Of a stretch of DNA of 64,000 nucleotides, positions 1-8,451 are shown in pieces. The position numbers and the translations under genes were made by a program. The stretch's first letter is position 1; each line of letters opens with the position of its first letter. The stretch covers positions 1-64,000 of the forward strand of contig JAXLZK010000006.1 of NCBI GenBank assembly GCA_046350935.1, given 5' to 3'. Source of the DNA: Nitrobium sp046350935 (lineage in GTDB: Bacteria; Nitrospirota; Thermodesulfovibrionia; Thermodesulfovibrionales; Dissulfurispiraceae). The notes under the pieces are model-generated. The model searched no databases and had not been told where the DNA came from. It saw only the letters and a program-made list of their open reading frames with translations.

Positions 1-710
1 CCGAGGTTGATATAGACGCCGCCCTCGAGATCGGCCACCGCAGCGGTGAAGAGCCGGAAATCCCGGAGGCTCCCCTCTCCGATGGAGGCGCCGTCGGCCT
101 CGGGATGCATATGGATGATGTCCGCGCCGACAGCAACATGCACCGTGGCGGGAATGCCGAGCAGGTACGCCTCCCGGAAGAGGCTCTTGTCCCGGTACGG
201 AAAATCGGGGGAGTCGATGAGCATCCCCATGGAATGCCCGATGCCGTGCCCCTGTTTTACCCCCGCGGTGATGGCCTGGTTGACCATCCTCCCCGTCTCC
301 TGCGCCATGCCGAAGGTGCCGGTGCAGAGCTCGCGGGCCACATCCTCGGAGGTCTGCCCCGCATAGGCGATCTCGAAATCGTGGATAATGCAGGCGCCGT
401 TGGCGGCCAGGGCGGTGATCACCCCCCGCCGCATCAGGTCGATAATGAGCGGGGAGAGCCCGACCTTGATGGAATGGGCTCCCATCCCGAGGATGACCGG
501 TCTCCCGTTCCGATGCGCCTCCACCACCGCCTTCACGACCGCTTTTATATCGTGCGCAGCGAGAAAGTCGGGGAGGGAGGCGATAAAATCCCCGAAGGAG
601 CTCCCCTTCCCATGGGGACGGGCGGTTTTTTCCACCGACACCTTGCTGAGCCGGTCCCTGAGGGAATACGTCCTGAGCTTCTGCACATCAAGGGGGAAGT
701 ATTTCTTCAT
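1..710 (-). CDS. Conserved protein, possibly deoxyhypusine-synthase-like (3' end outside window)
   Basis: This frame opens with ATG at 708-710 and stays open to the window edge, giving 236 codons without a stop. The N-terminal region is basic. The centre is rich in Gly, Ala and His and reads like a Rossmann-type nucleotide-binding protein: VILGMGAHSIKVG at about residues 72-84, then NGACIIHDFEIA at about 103-114. That segment recalls the glycine-rich NAD-binding part of deoxyhypusine synthase and its bacterial relatives, which handle spermidine-derived aminobutyl groups. The similarity is from memory and weak, so the function is not assigned. It diverges from rpsT across a short AT-rich spacer that carries promoters for both directions. 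No good ribosome binding site precedes the ATG. Confidence 0.6.
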   Translation of the reverse strand, partial: MKKYFPLDVQKLRTYSLRDRLSKVSVEKTARPHGKGSSFGDFIASLPDFLAAHDIKAVVKAVVEAHRNGRPVILGMGAHSIKVGLSPLIIDLMRRGVITALAANGACIIHDFEIAYAGQTSEDVARELCTGTFGMAQETGRMVNQAITAGVKQGHGIGHSMGMLIDSPDFPYRDKSLFREAYLLGIPATVHVAVGADIIHMHPEADGASIGEGSLRDFRLFTAAVADLEGGVYINL

Positions 711-718
711 ATCCCTGA

Positions 719-748
719 ATTGTAGCATAAATATTGCTTTTCCGTTAA
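719..748 (-). promoter_or_regulatory. Candidate promoter of gene 1, leaderless
   Basis: On the minus strand there is TTAACG at 748-743, an 18-base spacer, and TACAAT at 724-719 preceded by TGC (an extended -10). The expected start point is about 712, two bases before the ATG at 710, so the transcript would have almost no leader. Inferred from consensus only. Confidence 0.4.
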
Positions 749-763
749 GATTTATGCTATTTT
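734..763 (+). promoter_or_regulatory. Candidate rpsT promoter
   Basis: TTGCTT at 734-739, an 18-base spacer and TATTTT at 758-763 with an upstream TGC form an extended -10 promoter reading toward rpsT. It overlaps the divergent promoter of gene 1 in the same AT-rich stretch. Confidence 0.4.
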
Positions 764-844
764 TATCTTTACCCCGAGAATGCTTCACAGAGAAGCGCTT
801 CATTGCATATTAACCGAAGTTCGATACCCGAAGGAGGATAATCC

Positions 845-1144
845 GTGCCAGCAAAAGCAGCTCCGAAAAAGAACCTTTCCGCCTTGAAAAAGGTGCGCCA
901 GGACGAAAAGAGAAGGGAACGCAACCAGTCGGTGAAGACCGCCCTGCGGACACATGCGAAGAATGTGGAAGCGGCAGTGGCTTCGAAGAGCAAGGAAGAG
1001 GCCGACACCCAGTTGAAAAAGACGATCAGCATGCTCGACAAGGCGGCCACCAAGGGAGTGATTCACCGGAACACCGCCGCCCGGAAGATATCGAGGCTGA
1101 CAAAGAAGGTAAACAGCGCCTTCACCGGAGAAGCGAAAAGCTAG
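845..1144 (+). CDS. rpsT: 30S ribosomal protein S20
   Basis: A 99-residue, strongly basic protein with the S20 pattern: an Ala/Lys-rich start, a long helix with Lys-Lys and Arg-Arg pairs, and the conserved segment GVIHRNTAARKISRL at about residues 75-89. S20 binds the 5' domain of 16S rRNA early in small-subunit assembly. The start is GTG at 845, chosen because GAAGGAGG lies 8 bases upstream and no nearer ATG fits the family start. It is a single gene facing away from gene 1 and converging on holA. Confidence 0.97.
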   Translation: MPAKAAPKKNLSALKKVRQDEKRRERNQSVKTALRTHAKNVEAAVASKSKEEADTQLKKTISMLDKAATKGVIHRNTAARKISRLTKKVNSAFTGEAKS

Positions 1145-1152
1145 GACACACC

Positions 1153-2115
1153 CTAAACAGGCCTGCTTCTTCCCTTGCGCCGGAGCAGCTTCAGCAGGAG
1201 ATCTTCCAGGACGAACTTGTGGGAGGTCTTCACTGCGGCATCCGCCTCGTGCAGCAGCTTAAAAACCTCGCAGGCCCCGGTACAATTTTCTTCTGAAGAA
1301 TTTTGCGGGGCCTTTTGCTGTGGGAGAGGACGTGACGGCTGCGGAACCGTTTCCCGTGAGAGCTGGCGGGACAGCTGATAGTTCAGGGCACCCAGGACCA
1401 TCTGCGGCTCCTGGCTCGTGAGCAGCCCCTGGGCGATCCGGAACACTTCTCGCGCATCCCCTGCGGCGAGGGCGTCCGTCAGATCGAAGGCGCTGTACTC
1501 CGCACCCGCATACACAGTCCCCTTCAACTCCTCCACCCCGATACTGCCGGAGGCGCTCCAGCACGATAGCTTCTCGATCTCCGCGGAGAGCATCCCGAGA
1601 TCGGTCCCGGCAACGGTGATCAGGTAGTCCACCGCCTCGCCGGTAAGGGTGAGTCCTTTCTCCTTTGCATGGGAGGTGATCCAGAGGGGGATCTCCTTCT
1701 CCTGCACGGTGAGAGCGATCATTTTCACCCCCTTGAGGGCCGCCGCCTCGAAGAGCTTGGGGGACGCGCCTTCGTGGAGCATGATGAGAAGGGACGCGGG
1801 GGAGGGCGCTGCCAGATACGCTTCCAGCTTTTTGGCCTCCTTCTTCGCGAGCTTCTGGAGGTTCTTCAGGACCACCGTCCGCCTCCCGGCGAGGAACGGC
1901 AGGGTGTTCAGCGTATCGACGATCTGCTCCATGGGGGCCACGTCGTCGGAAGACTTGCAGTCGTAGACATCGAAATTGAAGACGTCCCCCTTGTCCTGCT
2001 GCTCCCTGATGGATGCAAAGGCCTCATACAGCAGAAAATCTTCGGGAGAGTGAAAAAGGTATATAGGAGAGCGGAGCCCCTGGGAGAGCTCTTGCTGGAA
2101 CTGCCTGATGCTCAC
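1153..2115 (-). CDS. holA: DNA polymerase III delta subunit
   Basis: A 320-residue protein matching the delta subunit of the clamp loader, which opens the beta clamp and works with delta-prime and tau/gamma. Visible family features are the N-terminal SPIYLFHSPEDFLLYEA segment, the central LNTLPFLAGRRTVVLKNL strand-turn, and the later IEKLSCW region. Length is slightly below the usual 330-345. The start is GTG at 2113-2115. It lies 20 bases after lptE in the same direction. The leuS-lptE-holA order is common in Gram-negative bacteria and supports the identification. Confidence 0.92.
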   Translation of the reverse strand: MSIRQFQQELSQGLRSPIYLFHSPEDFLLYEAFASIREQQDKGDVFNFDVYDCKSSDDVAPMEQIVDTLNTLPFLAGRRTVVLKNLQKLAKKEAKKLEAYLAAPSPASLLIMLHEGASPKLFEAAALKGVKMIALTVQEKEIPLWITSHAKEKGLTLTGEAVDYLITVAGTDLGMLSAEIEKLSCWSASGSIGVEELKGTVYAGAEYSAFDLTDALAAGDAREVFRIAQGLLTSQEPQMVLGALNYQLSRQLSRETVPQPSRPLPQQKAPQNSSEENCTGACEVFKLLHEADAAVKTSHKFVLEDLLLKLLRRKGRSRPV

Positions 2116-2135
2116 GTATCTCCCTCCGTTCCCTG

Positions 2136-3047
2136 CTATCGGTTCTTTCCGCCGGTATGGTTCTGCTGATACGGCGCAATCTTGTCCGGGTAGGCCTCCT
2201 GTAGGAGCAGCCTGTTGAGGAGGACGCGGTCGGAGCTCTTCGGCTCCCGGGCGGCCAGATCCCTCGTTTCCCCGGTCAGCGCCACGGAGGCAAAACGGTC
2301 CCGCTCATAGAGCGAGGCTCCCTGCAAGACACTGTTCAGTTCGCCGGTAAGGGAACCCTTGAAGGCGTCGGACAGTCCGGAGCTGTCGTAGTTTTCAATC
2401 TCCTGGCGCAGTTCCTCAGAGAAGCGCGTCATGATATACCGGGAGAGGGGGTCCTTTTGCGCCTTCAGTGCGAGGACCAGCCCCTCGGGGTCCCTGATGT
2501 CCTGCACGGTAAGGAGCAGGGGGGAGAAGTTGGCGGGGACAGAATAGATGATGGTCATCACGATCGCCTGGGACAGGTTTTTGAGCGCATCCCGGGAGGA
2601 GAGCTCCTTCTGGGCCAGGACGCTTTCGAGCTTGCCGACGGAGTTGAAATAGGTGATATACGGACTATCCGCAAGGACGGGGGTCACCCTGCCCGTCTCT
2701 CTGTCCACCAGCCGGAAAGATGCCCTGATGATCACCTGGTACTGCGTGGCGACCGATGAGAGCTCCACGGAGGGTTTCAGCAGGAACTGCCTCACCTCTC
2801 CTTCCAGTGAGTAGCGCGCCGACCGGGTGACGAGGAAACCGTACTCGGAGAGGGTCTCCGCGAGCAGCCGGTTGAACTGGTCCTGCAGCTTCGGTTCGGT
2901 GGTCCTGTTGCCGATCCTCCCGAGGGAGATCGCTTCGAAGGGCAGGTCAGCCTTCGTCTGGAGGGTGTATCCGCAGCCGCCCACGAAAAGGCAGATGGCG
3001 ACAAACAGCGCGGGAAGGAGAACGGATGCCCTGGTTCCGCGACGCAT
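2136..3047 (-). CDS. lptE: LPS-assembly lipoprotein LptE, long form
   Basis: The protein has a signal peptide ending in a lipobox at VGGC followed by GYTLQ, the hallmark start of mature LptE, the outer-membrane lipoprotein that plugs LptD during lipopolysaccharide export. Residues to about 175 match the family (SLGRIGNRTTEPKLQDQFN, then an EGEVRQF strand). At 303 residues it is much longer than the usual 160-200; the extra C-terminal 110-120 residues are predicted helical and of unknown role. The ATG at 3047 is preferred over one 33 bases upstream because a G-rich ribosome binding site precedes it and the upstream start would overlap leuS. It is co-directional with leuS and holA. Confidence 0.85.
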   Translation of the reverse strand: MRRGTRASVLLPALFVAICLFVGGCGYTLQTKADLPFEAISLGRIGNRTTEPKLQDQFNRLLAETLSEYGFLVTRSARYSLEGEVRQFLLKPSVELSSVATQYQVIIRASFRLVDRETGRVTPVLADSPYITYFNSVGKLESVLAQKELSSRDALKNLSQAIVMTIIYSVPANFSPLLLTVQDIRDPEGLVLALKAQKDPLSRYIMTRFSEELRQEIENYDSSGLSDAFKGSLTGELNSVLQGASLYERDRFASVALTGETRDLAAREPKSSDRVLLNRLLLQEAYPDKIAPYQQNHTGGKNR

Positions 3048-3063
3048 CACCGGCCCCCCCTCT

Positions 3064-5604
3064 TCAGCCGACCACGACATTGACGAGCCGCCCCTGCACT
3101 ACAACCACTTTTTTCACCTGTCTTCCCTCTATGATCTCCGCGATTTTCGGGTCACCGAGCGCCTTTTTCTGCGCCTCCCCGTCCGGCAGCCCGGCAGGCA
3201 CCATCAGTTTGGCCCTCAGCTTCCCGTTTACCTGCACCACGAGCTCCACCTCTTCCTCCCGGGCCAGGGCCTCGTCCCAGGCGGGCCACCGGCATCCAAA
3301 AATAGTGTTCTGCTCCCCGAGCGCCTCCCACAGCTCTTCGCCGAGATGGGGGGCAAAGGGGGCGAGCATCAGAAGGACGCTCTTCAGGGCGATCCGCAGC
3401 ACCCCGGTATCTCCCGCCCCCTGGGGAGAGTACGCGGACAGCTCGTTCACCAGCTCCATGAGGGAAGCGATGGCAGTATTGAAGTGGTATTCCCGCTCCA
3501 CATCCTCGGTCACTTTCCGTATGGTCTGGTGGGTCTTCCTGAGGAGCCGCGCCGCAGGGTCGGAGAGCGGGGGGGGATTCCCCTCCTCTTTTCTCCCTGC
3601 TGCGCGCACCGCATCGCGGTGGCGGTAGATGATCCCCCAGACCCTGTTCAGGAACCGGTACGCGCCCTCCACTCCTTTGTCCGCCCATTCGAGGTCCCTT
3701 TCCGGGGGCGCGGCGAAGAGCGAGAAGAGGCGCAGGGTATCGGCCCCGTACCGCCTGAGGAGAGCATCGGGGTCGACGACATTCTTTTTCGACTTCGACA
3801 TCTTCTCGACCCGTCCCTTTTCGGCGGCCTTTCCGCAGAGGGAGCACTTCCCGTCCTCCACCTGTTCGGGGAAGAGCCATTCGTGCTCGGGGCATCTCCA
3901 TGTCTCCTTGCAGACCATCCCCTGGGTGAGCAGGTTCCTGAAGGGCTCCCCGTATCCGATAATGCCGAGGTCCCGCACCACTCGGGTAAAAAAACGCGAG
4001 TAGAGCAGATGGAGGACGGCATGCTCGATGCCGCCGATATACTGGTCCACGGGCATCCAGTAGGCGATGTTCCTCCTGTCGAGGGCGTCCTCGTCCTTCC
4101 GGGAGCAATATCTGATGAAGTACCAGGAGGAGTCAACGAAGGTATCCATGGTATCGGTCTCCCTCTGCGCCGCGCCTCCGCACGACGGGCAGACGGCCCG
4201 GAGGAACTTCTCCGCCTCACGGAGGGGGGAGCCTCCCGTGCCGGTAAAGTGCACCTCCTCGGGCAGCACCACGGGCAGGTCCTTCTCCGGGACCGGAACG
4301 ATGCCGCAGCGCTCGCAGTAGAGCACGGGGATGGGGGTGCCCCAGTACCGCTGCCGGGAAATGCCCCAGTCGCGCAGCTTGTAGTTGATCACCCGTTTCC
4401 CGATGCCGCTGTCCTCGATATGCTGAATGATCCGCCTCTTCGCGTCTCCGCTTTCGAGTCCGCTGAAGGGTCCGGAATGCACCAGGACGCCCTCTTCTTC
4501 ATACGCGGACCCGAGGGCCTGGCCCTCCGCATCGCCTTCCTCCCGCGGCACAATGACCACCTTGACGGGCAGGTTGTATTTCTTTGCGAACTCGAAGTCC
4601 CTCTGGTCGTGAGCCGGGACCGACATGATGGCGCCGGTGCCGTACTCCATCAGGACGAAATTGGCGATGGAGACGGGGACGCGCTCGCCGTTCAGCGGGT
4701 TCACGGCATAATGGCCGGTGAGCAGGCCCTCCTTTTCGTCCTCCTTGCCGTACTTCGCCTTGACCCTTTCAAGCTCTTCCTTGTCTGCGGCCAGCTTTTC
4801 CGCGAGGGGATGAGTCGGGGCGAGGCACAGGAACGAGACGCCGAACAGGGTATCCGGACGCGTGGTGAAGACCCTGATCTTCTCCCCGGTCCCTTCAAGG
4901 GGGAAGTCCACCTCCGCGCCCTCGCTCCTGCCGATCCAGTTCTTCTGCATGGCAACGACCCGCTCGGGCCATCCCGTCAGCTCGTCGCAGCCCCGGAGAA
5001 GCTCCTCGGCATACCGGGTGATCCGCAGAAACCACTGCTCCAGCTCCTTCTGGATGACGGGGGTGTCGCACCGCCAGCACCCGCCGTCCACCACCTGCTC
5101 GTTGGCGAGGACCGTGGCGCAGGAAGGGCACCAGTTCACGAACGATGACTTCCGGTAGGCGAGGTCCTTTTCGAGGAGCTTCAGAAAGAACCACTGGTTC
5201 CAGCGGTAGTATGCGGGGCTGCAGGTGGTCACTTCCCTGTCCCAGTCGTAGCTCAGGCCCATGCGGTCGAGCTGCTTTTTCATGGAATCGATATTCTCGT
5301 AGGTCCACTGCGCAGGGTGCAGGCCGTGCTTGATGGCGGCGTTTTCGGCGGGCATGCCGAAGGCGTCCCATCCCATGGGATGCAGCACGTTGAAACCGCG
5401 CATCCTCTTGTACCGGGCGATGACGTCGCCGATGGCGTAATTCCGCACGTGCCCCATGTGGATTTTGCCGGAAGGATAGGGGAACATCTCGAGACAATAG
5501 AATTTTTCGCGGGAGGCGTCGGCCTCGGTCCTGTTGAGGCCCCGCTCCGTCCAGAACCTCTGCCATTTCAACTCTATCTCATTGAAATCGTATCTCTCTT
5601 GCAT
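3064..5604 (-). CDS. leuS: Leucyl-tRNA synthetase
   Basis: A class Ia aminoacyl-tRNA synthetase of 846 residues that attaches leucine to tRNA-Leu. The HIGH-type signature is YPSGKIHMGHVRNY at about residues 43-56 and the KMSKS loop is VEKMSKSKKNVVDP near residue 600. Between them lie a zinc-binding knuckle (NWCPSC) and the CP1 editing domain containing TTRPDTLFG and the conserved threonine-rich editing pocket. The C-terminal anticodon-binding domain ends VVVQGRLVNVVVG. Length is normal. It is the first gene of leuS-lptE-holA, with the ccdA stop 8 bases upstream of its ATG, so read-through from ccdA is likely. Confidence 0.98.
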   Translation of the reverse strand: MQERYDFNEIELKWQRFWTERGLNRTEADASREKFYCLEMFPYPSGKIHMGHVRNYAIGDVIARYKRMRGFNVLHPMGWDAFGMPAENAAIKHGLHPAQWTYENIDSMKKQLDRMGLSYDWDREVTTCSPAYYRWNQWFFLKLLEKDLAYRKSSFVNWCPSCATVLANEQVVDGGCWRCDTPVIQKELEQWFLRITRYAEELLRGCDELTGWPERVVAMQKNWIGRSEGAEVDFPLEGTGEKIRVFTTRPDTLFGVSFLCLAPTHPLAEKLAADKEELERVKAKYGKEDEKEGLLTGHYAVNPLNGERVPVSIANFVLMEYGTGAIMSVPAHDQRDFEFAKKYNLPVKVVIVPREEGDAEGQALGSAYEEEGVLVHSGPFSGLESGDAKRRIIQHIEDSGIGKRVINYKLRDWGISRQRYWGTPIPVLYCERCGIVPVPEKDLPVVLPEEVHFTGTGGSPLREAEKFLRAVCPSCGGAAQRETDTMDTFVDSSWYFIRYCSRKDEDALDRRNIAYWMPVDQYIGGIEHAVLHLLYSRFFTRVVRDLGIIGYGEPFRNLLTQGMVCKETWRCPEHEWLFPEQVEDGKCSLCGKAAEKGRVEKMSKSKKNVVDPDALLRRYGADTLRLFSLFAAPPERDLEWADKGVEGAYRFLNRVWGIIYRHRDAVRAAGRKEEGNPPPLSDPAARLLRKTHQTIRKVTEDVEREYHFNTAIASLMELVNELSAYSPQGAGDTGVLRIALKSVLLMLAPFAPHLGEELWEALGEQNTIFGCRWPAWDEALAREEEVELVVQVNGKLRAKLMVPAGLPDGEAQKKALGDPKIAEIIEGRQVKKVVVVQGRLVNVVVG

Positions 5605-5611
5605 ACACTCC

Positions 5612-6322
5612 TCAGAATTTGATGCCGAAATCGGGGAACAATCCGGAGAGCTGCCCCGTCTTGTTCGTCAGCAGCATAATGCCGAAAGCGATCAGAACCA
5701 GGCCGCTGACAACCATGATGACGCGCATGAACCGCTGTATCCTTCTCATGTGGGAAAGGAGCGCGCTCACGGCCAGGGACGACAGGATGAAGGGGATGGC
5801 GAGCCCCAGTGAATAGATGGCTAGGAGCTTCAGCCCGAAGGAGGCGGACGCCTGGGAGCTGGCGTAAATCAGGATCGTCCCGAGGATCGGGCCGATGCAA
5901 GGGGTCCAGCCCGCGGCGAAGCTCATCCCGATGAAGAAGGCGCCCACGTATCCGGCAGGCCCCTCGCTGATATGGAACCTCCTCTCGCGCATGAGGAAGT
6001 CGAGCTTCACTACCCCTGCGATAAAAAGCCCGAAGAGGATGGTGAGGATGCCGCCCGCGATCCTGACGTATTCCTGATACTTCAGGAGAAAGTTCCCCAG
6101 CAGCGAAGAGGAGGCGCCCAGCGAGACGAAGATCGTGGAAAAGCCGAGCACGAAGGCGAGGGTGGCGCCCATGGTCCGCGACAGGCGCGGCGAAGACTGC
6201 AGCTCCTCGAGGGACAACCCGGTGATGAAAGAAACGTAGGCGGGGACCAGAGGCAGCACGCAGGGAGACAGGAACGAGAGCACCCCCGCTGCCAGGGCGA
6301 GCGGGAAGGAGACGTCCGTCAT
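5612..6322 (-). CDS. ccdA: Cytochrome c biogenesis protein CcdA (thiol reductant transporter)
   Basis: An integral membrane protein of 236 residues with about six transmembrane helices. CcdA carries electrons from cytoplasmic thioredoxin across the inner membrane to reduce apocytochrome cysteines. The first helix carries LSFLSPCVLPLVPAY and the fourth carries the second conserved cysteine in AAGWTPCIGPILG; these two cysteines form the redox pair. The start is the ATG at 6320-6322, which overlaps the stop of the upstream molybdenum gene as ATGA, with GAGGAG 8 bases before it. A CcdA fits well with the multihaem cytochromes at 13.2-15 kb, which need reduced CXXCH motifs. Confidence 0.93.
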   Translation of the reverse strand: MTDVSFPLALAAGVLSFLSPCVLPLVPAYVSFITGLSLEELQSSPRLSRTMGATLAFVLGFSTIFVSLGASSSLLGNFLLKYQEYVRIAGGILTILFGLFIAGVVKLDFLMRERRFHISEGPAGYVGAFFIGMSFAAGWTPCIGPILGTILIYASSQASASFGLKLLAIYSLGLAIPFILSSLAVSALLSHMRRIQRFMRVIMVVSGLVLIAFGIMLLTNKTGQLSGLFPDFGIKF

Positions 6323-6798
6323 CGGGCGCACTCCTCGGGGCTGCCTTTGATCTTCTCCACCGCATGGGGGATCACGTCGAGGATGATTTCGAGGTTCTCC
6401 TTTACCGCAACGGGGCTGCCGGGGAGATTGATGATGAGGGTCTTGCCGCGCACCCCCGCAACTGCCCGGGAGAGCATGGCACGCCGGGTCTTCTTCAACC
6501 CCTCCATTCTCATAGCTTCCGCGATGCCGGGGATCTCGCGTTCGATCACCTCGAGGGTCGCCTCGGGGGTGACGTCCCGCGGAGAGAGACCGGTGCCCCC
6601 GGTGGTGAGGATAAGGTCCACCGTGCCGGAATACTCCAGCAGCTTCCCCTTGATCAGCTCCTTCTCATCAGGGAGGATGTCATAATGCTTCACTTCGCCC
6701 AGCCCCCGCAGGGTCTCGGCGATGGCGGGTCCGCTCGCGTCCGCCCGCTCTCCCCGGGACCCCTTGTCGCTTAATGTCAGAACGGCAACGGCGATCAT
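6319..6798 (-). CDS. Molybdenum cofactor biosynthesis protein, MogA/MoaB family
   Basis: A 159-residue MoCF_biosynth domain protein. It contains ILTTGGTGLSPRDVTPEAT at about residues 62-80, the molybdopterin-binding signature, and LIINLPGSPVAVKENLE near the C-terminus. MogA adenylates molybdopterin before metal insertion; MoaB-type proteins do the same in many lineages, so the exact name is open. The neighbouring MOSC gene upstream and the four-base overlap with ccdA downstream indicate one operon. Molybdenum or tungsten enzymes are expected elsewhere in the genome. Confidence 0.93.
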   Translation of the reverse strand: MIAVAVLTLSDKGSRGERADASGPAIAETLRGLGEVKHYDILPDEKELIKGKLLEYSGTVDLILTTGGTGLSPRDVTPEATLEVIEREIPGIAEAMRMEGLKKTRRAMLSRAVAGVRGKTLIINLPGSPVAVKENLEIILDVIPHAVEKIKGSPEECAR

Positions 6799-6873
6799 AA
6801 AGGGCGCGGAAAGCCGCTCCGGACGCAGCGCGCCCCGGCTCTTCCCCTCCTGTCCTGGCTGTCCTGGCCGGTG

Positions 6874-7314
6874 CTACTCGCCGACACTGACCGGATCTCC
6901 CTTTCTGACTCTCCCGCCCTTCAGGATCCTGATAAAAATGCCCTCCTTGGGCATGACGCAATCCCCCGCCTGGTGGTAGATGGCGCAGCGGGAATGGCAC
7001 TCCTTGCCGATCTGGCTCACCTCGCCCACCACGTCGCTGCCGAGGCTCATCTGGGTCCCGAGGGGGAGTGCAACGAGATCGATCCCCTCGGTGGTAATGT
7101 TCTCTGCAAAGTCCCCTTCCTTCACGTCGAGCCCCATTGCCTGCATTTTCCTGATGCTCTCGAGCGCGAGGAGGCTCACCTGGCGGTGCCACGCGGACGA
7201 AGCGTGGGCATCGCCCTCGATGCCGCAGTTCTCACCGATGACGGCTTCTTCCACCGGCTTTTTCCTGACACCTTTCTTATCGCTGATATTGATGGATATG
7301 ATCCGGCCTTTCAT
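6874..7314 (-). CDS. MOSC domain protein
   Basis: A 146-residue single-domain MOSC protein (the domain found at the C-terminus of MoCo sulfurases). Family marks are GIEGDAHA at about residues 31-38, RQVSLLALESI, GDFAENITTEGIDL, and the conserved cysteine region KECHSRCAIYHQAGDCVMPKEGIF. Short MOSC proteins are thought to bind or transfer sulfur or the molybdenum cofactor; the substrate is not known. It sits directly upstream of the MogA/MoaB gene, a common pairing. Confidence 0.92.
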   Translation of the reverse strand: MKGRIISINISDKKGVRKKPVEEAVIGENCGIEGDAHASSAWHRQVSLLALESIRKMQAMGLDVKEGDFAENITTEGIDLVALPLGTQMSLGSDVVGEVSQIGKECHSRCAIYHQAGDCVMPKEGIFIRILKGGRVRKGDPVSVGE

Positions 7315-7388
7315 TGATTTCTCCAGGGTTTTTATCTTTTACCTTAACACAAATACAGGAGGCAAGTCAGCGACCGTCTGAATCGTCC

Positions 7389-8444
7389 TCACCGGTTTCT
7401 GTCGATGATCCCCCCGCCGAGAACGAGATCCCCCTCGTAGAAAACCGCGCTCTGCCCCGGAGCAGGAGCCCACTGCGGCTCATCGAAAGTCACCCTGACC
7501 CGGTCTCCGCCGAGACTCTCGATCACCGCGGGCTCGTCCCTCATGGTGGAGCGAACCTTGACGGAAACCGCTCTCCTCTCCGGCTCCCCTGCGCCCTCCG
7601 CCAGCCAATTGACCTCACTCACCTCGAAGGTGCGCATCAGTGCCGCCTCCTTCGGTCCCACATACACGGCGCGGCGGGCGGGATCGATCTCCACCACATA
7701 CCGCGGCTCTTTCGAGGCAATACCCAGCCTCTTTCTCTGTCCCACCGTATACAGATGGATCCCCTTGTGGCGGCCGAGGACCTTGCCGGTAGCGGAATCG
7801 ATCATCTCCCCCTCTCCGCCTTCCGTCAACCCCTCCAGGAAGCGTGAGTAGTCGTTGTCCTCCACAAAGCAGATCTCCTGGCTCTCCGGCCTGTTCGCGG
7901 CGGGGAGTCCCAGTGACCGCGCGATCTCCCGCACCTCGTCTTTTCTCTTGTCCCCGAGGGGGAGCACCAGCCTTTCCCGCTCCTCACGGCTGAGGACGTA
8001 GAGCACGTATGACTGGTCCTTTCGTGCGTCGGCTCCCTTCCTGAGCAGCCCCCCCCCGGCTTTCGCATAATGGCCGGTGGCGATGTGCTCTGCCCCCCTT
8101 TCATCGGCGATCCGCAGGAGATGGGGGAATTTTATGTATTTGTTGCAGAGGATGCAGGGATTGGGCGTGCTTCCCCGTGCATAGGCGCCGATAAAGGGTT
8201 CGATCACCTTCTCCATAAACTCTTCCCGTAAGTCCACCGCGGAATGGCGCACCCCGATATTCCCCGCGGTCCTCCGGGCATCGTCGATGGACGCCAGGGA
8301 GCAGCAGCCGGAAAAGGTGCTCTTCATGCGCGCCTCGTACAGGATGAAGCTCACTCCTTCCACCTCGTACCCCTGCTCTTTCAGAAGGTACGCCGTGACG
8401 GAGGAATCCACCCCGCCGCTCATGCCCACAATAACTTTTTTCAC
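7389..8444 (-). CDS. mnmA: tRNA-specific 2-thiouridylase
   Basis: A 351-residue enzyme that makes 2-thiouridine at wobble U34 of tRNA-Lys, Glu and Gln. The PP-loop ATP-binding motif GMSGGVDSS spans residues 7-15. The catalytic cysteine region NPCILCNK gives C97 and C100, and the second active cysteine lies in ESQEICFV near residue 193. The C-terminal beta-barrel ends QSAVFYEGDLVLGGGII. It follows arsM after only 7 bases. Thiolated U34 is also the precursor of selenouridine in bacteria that use selenium, which may be relevant next to a probable selenoprotein gene, although MnmA is also universal. Confidence 0.97.
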   Translation of the reverse strand: MKKVIVGMSGGVDSSVTAYLLKEQGYEVEGVSFILYEARMKSTFSGCCSLASIDDARRTAGNIGVRHSAVDLREEFMEKVIEPFIGAYARGSTPNPCILCNKYIKFPHLLRIADERGAEHIATGHYAKAGGGLLRKGADARKDQSYVLYVLSREERERLVLPLGDKRKDEVREIARSLGLPAANRPESQEICFVEDNDYSRFLEGLTEGGEGEMIDSATGKVLGRHKGIHLYTVGQRKRLGIASKEPRYVVEIDPARRAVYVGPKEAALMRTFEVSEVNWLAEGAGEPERRAVSVKVRSTMRDEPAVIESLGGDRVRVTFDEPQWAPAPGQSAVFYEGDLVLGGGIIDRNR

Positions 8445-8451
8445 AAATAGA

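Noticed and set aside
2827..5148. A 773-codon plus-strand open frame opposite leuS
   Set aside because: It is antisense to a clear leuS gene; long opposite-strand frames are common in GC-rich DNA.
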